Source: Paenibacillus sp. JCM 18996 (GTDB lineage Bacteria > Bacillota > Bacilli > Paenibacillales > NBRC-103111). From it: a DNA stretch of 44,773 nt. The notes under the pieces were generated by a model that ran no database searches, was not told where the DNA came from, and saw nothing but the letters and a program-made list of their open reading frames with translations. Positions within the stretch are counted from its first letter, which is position 1. The number at the start of each line of letters is the position of its first letter. Of this stretch, positions 38,020-44,773 are shown one piece after another. A program made the translations under genes and the position numbers. Location of the stretch: positions 1 through 44,773 of the forward strand of contig BBFE01000033.1 in assembly GCA_001313085.1 (NCBI GenBank). Direction: 5' to 3'.

Positions 38020-38744
38020 TTTCAGGAGAAGGCCTTACCTTCTGCAACTGTAACTTCTCCAAATTGGTCAGGTTACGTGGTCGATACTAGCGCAGGTAAT
38101 GCCCCCTACACAAAAAAATTGCAGGTGATTTTGTGATACCGGACGTTTCTTCATCAACGCAAGATTCCTATGAATGCAGTTGGGTAGGACTTGGTGGATA
38201 TGGAGATGCTCGTTTAATTCAAGCAGGCACCGAATCTGACGCTACTACTCATTGGTTCGGGCGACGACTGCCAATTATTATGTTTGGACCGAGCAGTTGC
38301 CGGATCAACCGACAGAACAAATGATAAGCAATTTCCCTGTCTCACCGGGTGACCAAATGTATGTACACCTTGAATATGGTACGCACATTGATTCCTCTGG
38401 TGTAGAGGTTGGTAACGCAACATTTTATATTCAAGATTTGACTAAGAATACTTACACTAGCTTTACCAGTGGTGTAAATGCAATGAATGATTATTTCGGT
38501 GGAACTGCAGAGTGGGTTGATGAACGTCCTGCATTTAACAATGTGCCTGCATCTCTTGCTAACTTTAATACCGTACAATGGACAAATCTGTTTGCTGCAA
38601 ATCCCAGTGATTCAAAAAAAATTAGGCGACTGGGGCCGTGATCAAATCATTATGGAAAACGGCACTAACGTACTTGCTTCTCCCTTAGCCTCTTATGATT
38701 ACAATACCAACTCATTTGTAAATCGCTGGTTCGATTATAACTAA
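38020..38744 (+). CDS. G1 family glutamic endopeptidase (eqolisin), start missing, frameshifted
   Basis: From about 38020 the protein reads ATVTSPNWSGYVVDTSAG, then (shifts near 38113 and 38250) GDFVIPDVSSSTQDSYECSW, VGLGGYGDARLIQAGTESDA, NYYVWTEQLPDQPTEQMISN, FPVSPGDQMYVHLEYGTHID, FYIQDLTKNTYTSFTSGVNA, and DYFGGTAEWVDERPAFNNVP, ending NTNSFVNRWFDYN at 38744. The NWSGY start, the W(V)GLGG strand, QAGTESD and GTAEWVDERP define peptidase family G1, in which Gln and Glu form the catalytic pair; the Glu is in AEWVDERP. These are secreted acid proteases, known mostly from fungi and rare in bacteria. No signal peptide or start codon is visible, so the N-terminus is lost or hidden. Composition is more AT-rich than the neighbourhood. 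Confidence 0.85.
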
Positions 38745-38821
38745 ACGTGCATAAACACGGTAGCAACATTATCGAACTCCAAGCCGTCAGATATGTATAT
38801 CAGTGCAAAGGAGCTACTCAA

Positions 38822-39053
38822 ATGAAGACTATTTTATTATTACTGGCTCTGCTGACGGCAGGTTGTTCCTCCGTCACTCAAGGCAATAAAGGGAGTGCAA
38901 TATCCGTCGGTTATCGTGATGTAAATGGAGTTCGATACATTGCCACCATTGAAGGAATCAAGCAGGTAGGAAAGGAAATACCTTCAAAAGAATCAAAGAC
39001 CTCTGAGTTTTTTTGAAATACCAGACTTAGATCCAATGAAGCTATTGCAATGA
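38822..39053 (+). CDS. Small lipoprotein, unknown function, frameshifted
   Basis: ATG 38822 lies after CAAAGGAG. MKTILLLLALLTAGCSS is a lipoprotein signal peptide with lipobox LTAGC. The mature part reads VTQGNKGSAISVGYRDVNGV then RYIATIEGIKQVGKEIPSKE. With one T fewer in the run at 39008-39014 it continues FFEIPDLDPMKLLQ to TGA 39053. About 75 residues. It follows the eqolisin gene by 77 bp and shares its AT-rich composition; it could be a cargo partner of the peptidase. No family recognised. Confidence 0.55.
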
Positions 39054-39205
39054 AAAAAGGATAGCGGGGGGTATATTAAGTTAGTGCGAAAAGATATCTG
39101 GTGTGCTTCACCCCAGGCATCAGATCCAGCTTTGCAAACGGCGGGACAATGTACAAAATGATTATGTGGATATGTTGAATTCCTACGGATGCAATTCCAA
39201 TGATT

Positions 39206-39250
39206 GAGCAGGTCACCACAATGGTCTTGCTCTTTTTTTTTGCTTTTTTA
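39206..39250 (+). terminator. Terminator of the peptidase-lipoprotein pair
   Basis: GAGCA-GGTCAC and GGTC-TGCTC pair around a short loop and are followed by nine or more Ts. Confidence 0.7.
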
Positions 39251-39527
39251 ATTCATAAACGTTTTTTTGCTATGCTGAACTTGCTTCTGAGTGTGGTCAA
39301 TCGGTGTTTTCCACGGAGGTCCAGCGGCGGGTTTAAGTGGTGACGCAGAGCTCAACTTTTTTTGCGTTTTGTGGTGCAATCGCACGTTCCGGTTATCCGG
39401 TTTCTCGCAGTTGAACTGCACTGCCTTGACGAAACACGACGACGTTTCCTAGCATGGTTTCACGGACCGCTACGATCGTCTTGGCATCAAAGGTCACACC
39501 TGGCTTGAGGCTATGGTGTACAACGAC
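39251..39527 (-). other. Remnant reading frame near the right repeat
   Basis: On the minus strand from the right 18-bp repeat a frame reads HASVVVHHSLKPGVTFDAKT then IVAVRETMLGNVVVFRQGSA and VQLRETG and stops near 39410. It has protein-like composition but no start and no recognised family; it may be the tail of a gene cut by the rearrangement that made the repeat. Confidence 0.4.
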
Positions 39528-39545
39528 AGAAGCGTGAGATTCTAA
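39528..39545 (+). repeat. 18-bp direct repeat, right copy
   Basis: AGAAGCGTGAGATTCTAA is identical to 37406-37423. The left copy lies at the end of yutE. Confidence 0.85.
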
Positions 39546-39613
39546 TTTACTAAAAAACCGGGTATCGGTTAAAATAGGGGAACAATCCTTACGAAGCGGG
39601 GAGCGGCAAGCTC

Positions 39614-40252
39614 ATGAACGAACAGAAATCCTCGACGCGCAAGGTGGTCCTCACTCTTTTAAAGACGGAAGGCTCACTTAGCGTGAGCGATCTATCCAGG
39701 CAGTTAGGCATAACCGAAATGGCCGTCCGCAGGCACGTCAATACGCTGGAGCGGGACGGGCTTATTGAAGCGAAGCTGGTGCGCCAGCCATTGGGCCGGC
39801 CTGCCCAGCTTTATTCTCTGACACGGTCGGCGGATGACCATTTTCCCAAAAGGTACCACCGTCTGGCTCTGGAGCTTTTGTCCGAGCTGATGGAGGAAGA
39901 AGGGGAAGAACGGGTCGGCCGGCTGTTTGAGCGCAGGAAAGAGACAATGTACAGCAAATACAGCGGGCAAATCGAAGGGAGAGATCTCGTCGAGAAGGTT
40001 GCAGAGCTGGCAGCGATTCAGAACACGAACGGTTATATGACCGAGTGGTCCCAGGAGAAGGCGGGCGAGTTCCGGCTCACGGAGCATAACTGTCCGATTT
40101 CCAGAGTGGCGAATAAGTATCAGCAGGCGTGCGCTTGTGAGCTGGCCTTATTCCAAAGGCTCCTGGGCGCCGAGGTGGAGCGGACGGAATGCCTGGCTGA
40201 AGGCGGGGCCAAATGTGTGTACCTGATCCGGTCGGTGGCCTCCATCGGCTAA
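39614..40252 (+). CDS. sufR: SufR-like iron-sulfur-sensing transcriptional regulator
   Basis: ATG 39614 follows GGGGAGCGG. The N-terminus is a winged helix-turn-helix: KVVLTLLKTEGSLSVSDLSR, QLGITEMAVRRHVNTLERDG. The C-terminal domain carries EFRLTEHNCPISRVANKYQQ, ACACELALFQRLLGAEVERT and ECLAEGGAKCVYLI; the Cys residues in HNCPI, ACAC, ECLAE and KCVY are the usual cluster ligands of SufR, which represses the suf operon when it holds a [4Fe-4S] cluster. 212 residues, intact frame. No suf gene is adjacent, and the target may be elsewhere. The gene lies just right of the 18-bp repeat. Confidence 0.8.
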   Translation: MNEQKSSTRKVVLTLLKTEGSLSVSDLSRQLGITEMAVRRHVNTLERDGLIEAKLVRQPLGRPAQLYSLTRSADDHFPKRYHRLALELLSELMEEEGEERVGRLFERRKETMYSKYSGQIEGRDLVEKVAELAAIQNTNGYMTEWSQEKAGEFRLTEHNCPISRVANKYQQACACELALFQRLLGAEVERTECLAEGGAKCVYLIRSVASIG

Positions 40253-40573
40253 CATCTTTCACAGCAGGGCGACAGGTTAGGTGAACGAAATTGTACATGG
40301 CAGCCAATTGGCTCACTGCGGTTTAAAAAAAGACTCTGTTCGCATCGTGCGGGATTCACCGTACCACGTGACAAAAAAACCTCATTGCACATATTCTTGC
40401 TGCAAATCCATAAATTTAGATACTTCCGCTAACGAATCAGCCACGTACCACGTCAATTCCTCGGGATGTGGATTGGCACTGACGATTTTCTACATGGACT
40501 GGCTCGAAGATTTCTGCATATGGACCAGCGCCGTTGCCCGGCCGGGCGGCTGCGTCCGGCCGAGCGGCTGCAG
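40253..40573. other. Gap between sufR and KDPG aldolase
   Basis: A 117-codon plus frame (40281-40634) covers it but overlaps the aldolase gene and has poor codon pattern. No promoter, terminator or RNA gene is clear. Confidence 0.4.
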
Positions 40574-41212
40574 TTACACCCGACTAGTCGACAAAGCCGA
40601 CAGTCTGCTTGCTTTCTCCTTGACCCAACCATAATTTCCTTGGCGGATTTCTTTCAAGTTGATCAGCGAGCCACCGATGCCTAGAGCGTAGCAACCAGCG
40701 TCCAAATATTGGAGCAGGTTGTCTTCCGTTATGCCGCCAACGGCGATGAGAGGGATATGATTGAGCGGTGCGATGACATCTTTGATGTACGGCAATCCGA
40801 CGCTGGCGCAAGGGAACAGCTTGACTGCGGCGGCTCCCGCTTTCCAGGCCTTCACGATTTCCGTGGGCGTAAAGGCGCCCGGAAAGATCGGCACACCCTG
40901 CTCCACCGCATAGCGGATGACTTCTTCCTCCATGTTCGGGGTGACCAGGTAAGCAGCTCCGGCCGCAATGGCCTCTTTGGCCTGATCCACATCCAGCACC
41001 GTTCCGGCTCCGATATACATTTTCTCCCCATGGGATTCCTGCAGTCCGGCTATCATAGACACCGCTCCGGGCGTATTCAGAGTCACTTCCATCACGGTTA
41101 CTCCACCTTCGTACAAGGCATCCGCCACAGGAGCCAAATGCTCCCGTTCTACTCCCCGAAGAATGGCGATGATCCGCGTTTTTTTTCGATTTCGCTGAGC
41201 CCTTTTTTTCAC
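40574..41212 (-). CDS. eda: KDPG/KHG aldolase
   Basis: From a GTG at 41212 the minus strand reads RIIAILRGVEREHLAPVADA, YEGGVTVMEVTLNTPGAVSM (catalytic Glu in MEVTL), KMYIGAGTVLDVDQAKEAIA, YLVTPNMEEEVIRYAVEQGV, KAGAAAVKLFPCASVGLPYI (Schiff-base Lys in VKLFP) and IPLIAVGGITEDNLLQYLDA. It cleaves 2-keto-3-deoxy-6-phosphogluconate to pyruvate and glyceraldehyde-3-phosphate, the last step of Entner-Doudoroff-type uronate or gluconate breakdown. About 210 residues, normal. The N-terminal Lys-rich segment contains two A runs and the start may lie a little downstream. No kinase or dehydratase of the pathway is adjacent, so it stands alone here. Confidence 0.93.
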   Translation of the reverse strand: MKKRAQRNRKKTRIIAILRGVEREHLAPVADALYEGGVTVMEVTLNTPGAVSMIAGLQESHGEKMYIGAGTVLDVDQAKEAIAAGAAYLVTPNMEEEVIRYAVEQGVPIFPGAFTPTEIVKAWKAGAAAVKLFPCASVGLPYIKDVIAPLNHIPLIAVGGITEDNLLQYLDAGCYALGIGGSLINLKEIRQGNYGWVKEKASRLSALSTSRV

Positions 41213-41358
41213 GTTTCAATGTCTATCACACTCCAATATTGGTTATGCCATCTATTATACATGCTTTTATTATAATGCAAACTGTGCTAATCTCATGGAT
41301 GGGCCACTCTCCCGAGGGAATAAAACCATCCCTAATATGGAAAGGAGTTTATTTTGTC

Positions 41359-42289
41359 ATGAAAAAAAATCTGTTTCTGCTTTGTTATGTTTATTGTTGA
41401 TGGCCTCCGTGCTCCTCGCAGCCTGCGGCAAGAAAGAAGCGGCTCCCGGAGGAGGGACGTCGTCTGCACCCGGTAAGGCAAGCGCCAGAAGGAATTTCTG
41501 ATCGGCGTCATCCCCGCTTTCACTGAAGGGAATCCCAGGGTGGCGATGGACAAGCTCGGCAAACTGATGTCGGAGAAGCTGAACCGTCCGGTAAAAGCCT
41601 CCCAGTATCCGGATTACAACGCCGTAGTTGAAGCTTTGGGAGCGGGCAAGATCCAAATGGCCTACCTGGGACCGCTCACTTACGTCATCGCGAACGAAAA
41701 GTACGGCGCCAAAGCGATCATGGCTATCGAAGTGGGCGGGAAGCCTTACTATTATTCTTATCTGATCACGCACAAGGATTCGCCTTACAATTCCTTCGAT
41801 GATGTGGTAAAGAACGCGGATAAGATCCAGCTTGCGTTCGGCGATATCAATTCGACTTCGGGCAGCCTCGTTCCGGGCATGGCTTTGAAAAAAAAGCGGG
41901 AGTATTCGAGTCCAAGGACAAATATAAATTTAAAAAAAAGTGACCTACACCGGAACCCATGATGCAACCGCCCTGTCGATCCAGAATAAAACCCAGGACG
42001 CGGGAGCGATTGACAGCGCGATTTATGATACATTGGTAAAAAACGAACAAGATCGACGGCAGCCAGTTTAAAGTGATCTGGAAGTCGGAGCAGCTGTTCC
42101 AGTATCCTTTTGCCGTGGAAAAAATCAGTGTCCGATGCCGACATCAAGCTGATTCAAGACACTATGAAGGACATCAAGGATCCGGACATCCTGCTGGCGT
42201 TCAACGGCGCGAGCTCCTTTATACCTGCGAAGAACGAAGATTACGCCGCCATCCTGAAAGCAGCCAAAGAGGACGGCAGGATCAAGTGA
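41359..42289 (+). CDS. phnD: PhnD-type phosphonate/oxyanion-binding lipoprotein, frameshifted
   Basis: ATG 41359 follows AAAGGAG. Rejoined across an A run near 41363 the signal reads SVSALLCLLLMASVLLAACG with lipobox LAAC. The mature protein continues (shift near 41495) LIGVIPAFTEGNPRVAMDKL, QYPDYNAVVEALGAGKIQMA, YLGPLTYVIANEKYGAKAIM, GDINSTSGSLVPGMAL (phosphonate-binding loop), and after breaks near 41890 and 41935 VTYTGTHDATALSIQNKTQD, IWKSEQLFQYPFAVEKS. Stop at 42289. It is the periplasmic-binding-protein class of PhnD, which traps phosphonates or related oxyanions and hands them to the permease. The next genes are the permease and the ATPase, and then selD, so the true substrate could be another oxyanion. 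Confidence 0.85.
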
Positions 42290-42323
42290 CGCGTTCCCGC
42301 AGGAGAGAGGAAGATCAGGCGCC

Positions 42324-43076
42324 ATGAGAAAAAAAATAATCGCCCTGCTCACAGTGCTGTTCCTGCTGGTCTGGTCCGCTTACGGCATCGGCTTCGATTG
42401 GAAGGCTTTCGGCGATATCGGCAATACGGTGAAGTTCGTTGGCAAGCAATGGTTTCCCCTCGATTGGAGCGAAGCGGCTACGCCTTGAAGGAGACGGCGG
42501 CGACGCTGCAGATCGCGCTGTTCAGCACTTTGGCCGCTTTGTTCGTCGCGCTGCCGGCGAGCTTCCTGGCTGCACGGAACACAACGCCATTACCGGGCAT
42601 TTATCACGTTATCCGGTCCGTGTTTAATTTTGTGAGGTCGGTGCCCGAAATGGTGCTGGCCCTTATCTTTATCCCAACGCTCGGTCTCGGCCGATGCCGG
42701 CCGTCATTGCGCTCATTATCCACAATGTCGGCGTGTTCGGCAAGCTGGTCTCGGAGATGATCGAGGCGATGGATTCCGGGCCGCAGGAGGCCGTCGAATC
42801 TGTCGGCGGAACCGGCGTGCTTGTCGCGCTGTACGGGATTATGCCGCAGATGGTTCCGCATGTCATTTCGCAATATTTTTTTACAGATTGGAAGTGGCGA
42901 TTCGGACTTCGCTCATTCTCGGCGTCGTTGGGGCTGGAGGAATCGGCCAGCTGTTGTATAATGATTTTAAACTGTTTGCGTATCAAAAAAAAGTGGCTGT
43001 AGAGGTTTTATTCATTGTTGTGCTGGTGACCTTCGTCGATTACCTGGGCGCATATATCCGAAAGCGGGTGCTGTAA
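42324..43076 (+). CDS. phnE: PhnE-type ABC transporter permease, frameshifted
   Basis: ATG 42324 lies after GGAGAGAGG. It reads KIIALLTVLFLLVWSAYGIG, FVGKQWFPLDWS, then (break near 42480) LKETAATLQIALFSTLAALF, VALPASFLAARNTTPLPGIY, and RSVPEMVLALIFIPTLGLG, followed in another frame by MPAVIALIIHNVGVFGKLVS, the EAA-loop IEAMDSGPQEAVESVGGTGV, and LILGVVGAGGIGQLLYNDFK. It ends IRKRVL at TAA 43076. Six membrane helices as in PhnE. Its stop overlaps the PhnC start (TAATG), showing translational coupling. Breaks near 42475, 42695, 42880 and 42985. Confidence 0.88.
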
Positions 43077-43821
43077 TGCTGGAAATCCAGGGACTGAGGA
43101 AGATTTACCCCGGCGAGAAGCAGCCCGCATTGGAAGGGATTGACCTGACTGTGGAGACCGGAGAGTTTGTGGCCGTGCTCGGCAAAAGCGGAGCGGGCAA
43201 GTCGTCCTTGATCCGCTGCATCAACCGGCTGGTCGAGCCGGACGAGGGACGGATCGTGTGGAACGGGCGGGAGATCACCGGCCTGCCCGCCAAGGAGCTG
43301 CGCAGAGCGAGAGGGAAGATCGGCATGATCTTCCAGCGCTTCAATCTGCTGCCGCGGTCGGTGTGCTGACGAATGTGATCGTCGGCGATTTTTTCTTCGC
43401 TGCCGCTGCGGCGCAGCCTGTTTTGGAGCTTCTCCCGGGCGGAGAAGGACAAAGCTTTGGCGGCGCTGCGCGAAGTGGGCCTGGAGCGTTATGCGGGCAG
43501 GCGGGTGGACGATTTGAGCGGCGGCCAGCAGCAGCGCGTCGCGATTGCGCGGGTGCTGATGCAGGAGCCGGAGCTGCTGCTCGGCGACGAGCCGGTCGCA
43601 AGCTTGATCCGCTCACGTCGGAGCGGATTATGCAGTTCGTCGCCCGGCTCCATCGGGAGCGGGGAATGACCGTCATCATGAATCTGCATGATGTCGGTTT
43701 GGCACGGCAGTACGCGGCCAGAGTGATCGGCTTGGCCGATGGCCGCGTCGTTTTCGACGGACCGCCTGAGCTGCTGGACGATGAGGCGCTGAAGCTGATT
43801 TATCCGCAGGACGAGGAATGA
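43076..43821 (+). CDS. phnC: PhnC-type ABC transporter ATPase, frameshifted
   Basis: ATG 43076 overlaps the phnE stop. The protein has the Walker [22 protein letters not shown]-loop [12 protein letters not shown], then after a break near 43365 LTNVIVG, the signature [20 protein letters not shown], Walker [12 protein letters not shown] with Gly instead of the usual Ala before Asp, and the switch His in [20 protein letters not shown]. Another break near 43605 precedes [20 protein letters not shown]. It ends [10 protein letters not shown] at 43821. It powers uptake by the PhnD/PhnE system. 248 residues, normal. Confidence 0.9.
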
Positions 43822-43886
43822 TGGATAAGTAACAGGAATTCGGACAAGGGCTGGGGGTATACTGAAGACGGAATGGGCTATAGAAT

Positions 43887-43940
43887 GGGCTCCGACCACC
43901 CGTCGTTCAGCGCCGCAACGCGCCGGGAGAACCGCGCGTT
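43887..43940. repeat. Interspersed repeat, copy 2
   Basis: It matches 36122-36176 (shared exact cores TCAGCGCCGCAAC and AACCGCGCG) and lies between phnC and selD. It could be an intergenic element widespread in this genome. Confidence 0.6.
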
Positions 43941-44013
43941 GGGCGATCTGCTGCGTGGAGGATCAATATATGGCAGGGCTATCACTGTATACCTTGAAAG
44001 GATGAATATTCGT

Positions 44014-44773
44014 ATGAGTGAATCACAAGAAACCCAGGTAAAGCTGACGTCGTTTTCCACGAAGGGAGGCTGCGGCTGCAAAATCGGCCCGGCGGACCTG
44101 TCGCAGGTGCTGCGCAATTTGCCGGAGGCGGAAGCCGACCCTAATCTGCTGGTCGGCCTGGATACAAGCGATGATGCTGGAGTTTATAAGATCAGCGAGG
44201 ATCTGGCTTTAGTGCAGACGGTCGACTTCTTCACGCCGATCGTGGACGATCCGTATTCGTTCGGACAAGTCGCCGCTGCGAACGCGCTCAGCGATGTCTA
44301 CGCGATGGGCGGCAAGCCGCTGACGGTGCTGAATATCGTCGCTTTTCCGATCACGAAGCTGGATAAGTCGATTCTGGCGGAAATTTTTTTGCGCGGCGCC
44401 GGCGACAAGGTGCGGGAAGCCGGCGCGACGCTCGTCGGGGGCCATTCGATCGACGACAATGAGCCGAAGTTTGGCCTCGCGGTAACCGGCGTCGTCCATC
44501 CGAACTCGGTGAGGACGAACGCGGGAGCAAAGCCGGGTGACCGGCTCATTCTCACCAAGCCGATCGGCGTAGGCATCCTGACGACGTCGATCAAGCGCGG
44601 CCTGCTCAGCGCGGAGGAGATCGAACGGGTCACGAAGGTGATGACGACGCTGAACAAGACCGCCGCTGAGATCATGGAAGGCTACGACGTCCACGCCTGC
44701 ACGGACGTCACCGGCTTTGGCCTGCTCGGACATGCTTCCGAGATGGCCAAAGGCAGCGGCGTCGGCGTGCGCA
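44014..44773 (+). CDS. selD: Selenide, water dikinase, truncated by the window end
   Basis: ATG 44014 follows AAAGGATG; an ATG at 44002 is in frame too. The protein reads [20 protein letters not shown], with the catalytic Cys pair GCGCK (Cys rather than selenocysteine), then [80 protein letters not shown], and [20 protein letters not shown]. It makes selenophosphate from selenide and ATP for selenocysteine and selenouridine. Frame intact so far; the C-terminal part lies beyond the window. An ABC transporter of the PhnDEC kind precedes it by about 190 bp. Confidence 0.95.
   Translation, partial: MSESQETQVKLTSFSTKGGCGCKIGPADLSQVLRNLPEAEADPNLLVGLDTSDDAGVYKISEDLALVQTVDFFTPIVDDPYSFGQVAAANALSDVYAMGGKPLTVLNIVAFPITKLDKSILAEIFLRGAGDKVREAGATLVGGHSIDDNEPKFGLAVTGVVHPNSVRTNAGAKPGDRLILTKPIGVGILTTSIKRGLLSAEEIERVTKVMTTLNKTAAEIMEGYDVHACTDVTGFGLLGHASEMAKGSGVGVR

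Noticed and set aside
40281..40634. 117-codon plus-strand frame
   Set aside because: Overlaps the eda gene on the opposite strand and has no protein-like pattern.
1..44773. CRISPR array or complete tRNA/rRNA gene
   Set aside because: No regularly spaced direct repeats with unique spacers and no complete cloverleaf were seen; only a tRNA 3' fragment at 8957-8999.

Overview
The window looks like a chromosomal segment of a Paenibacillus-like member of the Bacillota. The evidence is strong GGAGG-type ribosome binding sites with GTG/TTG starts, catabolite-response (cre) boxes, a ydaO-type c-di-AMP riboswitch, a YutE homologue, a fused MsrA-MsrB and LacEFG/MelA-type sugar genes. Genus is inferred from gene style; no species is claimed. 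Almost every gene is broken into two or more frames at A/T runs of 6-8 bases. Shortening the run by one or two bases usually restores the protein, so many apparent frameshifts are probably run-length errors in the sequence. I therefore annotate whole genes across these breaks and reserve 'pseudogene' for pieces that are really truncated.

Region by region. (1) 1-9000 is AT-rich and accessory: pieces of an archaeo-eukaryotic-type primase and a tyrosine recombinase, a general-stress YflT-type gene, an IS1182-type remnant, a MarR regulator with a palindromic operator, a CBO0543-type membrane protein, a serine resolvase lacking its catalytic N-terminus, a Ser/Asn-rich protein, a DUF4337-type protein and two lipoproteins. 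It ends at a tRNA-3'-end-like sequence near 8960-9000 that may be an attachment site. (2) 9160-15550 holds a KdpD fragment, a minus-strand glycosyltransferase, a CDF cation exporter, a CBS-GGDEF plus HD-GYP pair for c-di-GMP signalling, GH127 and AraC remnants, and an AraC regulator. (3) 15740-25800 carries a cre-controlled sugar ABC transporter, an L,D-transpeptidase, msrAB, a c-di-AMP riboswitch in front of a gene of unknown function, and a GH4 alpha-galactosidase divergent from its AraC regulator. (4) 25954-31708 is one very large soluble hybrid histidine kinase with nine 276-bp HAMP repeats, a GAF domain, a kinase core and three receiver domains.

(5) 31800-37415 contains an alpha/beta hydrolase, several small Bacillales-type proteins, coaA and yutE. 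(6) 37406-39545 is an AT-rich insert bounded by an exact 18-bp direct repeat; it carries a G1 (eqolisin) glutamic peptidase and a small lipoprotein. (7) 39600 to the end holds a SufR-like regulator, KDPG aldolase, a phnDEC-type ABC transporter and the start of selD, running off the window.

Functional themes are sugar uptake and alpha-galactoside use under carbon catabolite control, cyclic dinucleotide signalling (c-di-GMP enzymes, c-di-AMP riboswitch), envelope and oxidative repair functions, and two mobile or formerly mobile segments. The best candidates for new biology are the riboswitch-controlled unknown gene, the HAMP-repeat kinase, the repeat-bounded eqolisin insert and the phnDEC-selD neighbourhood.
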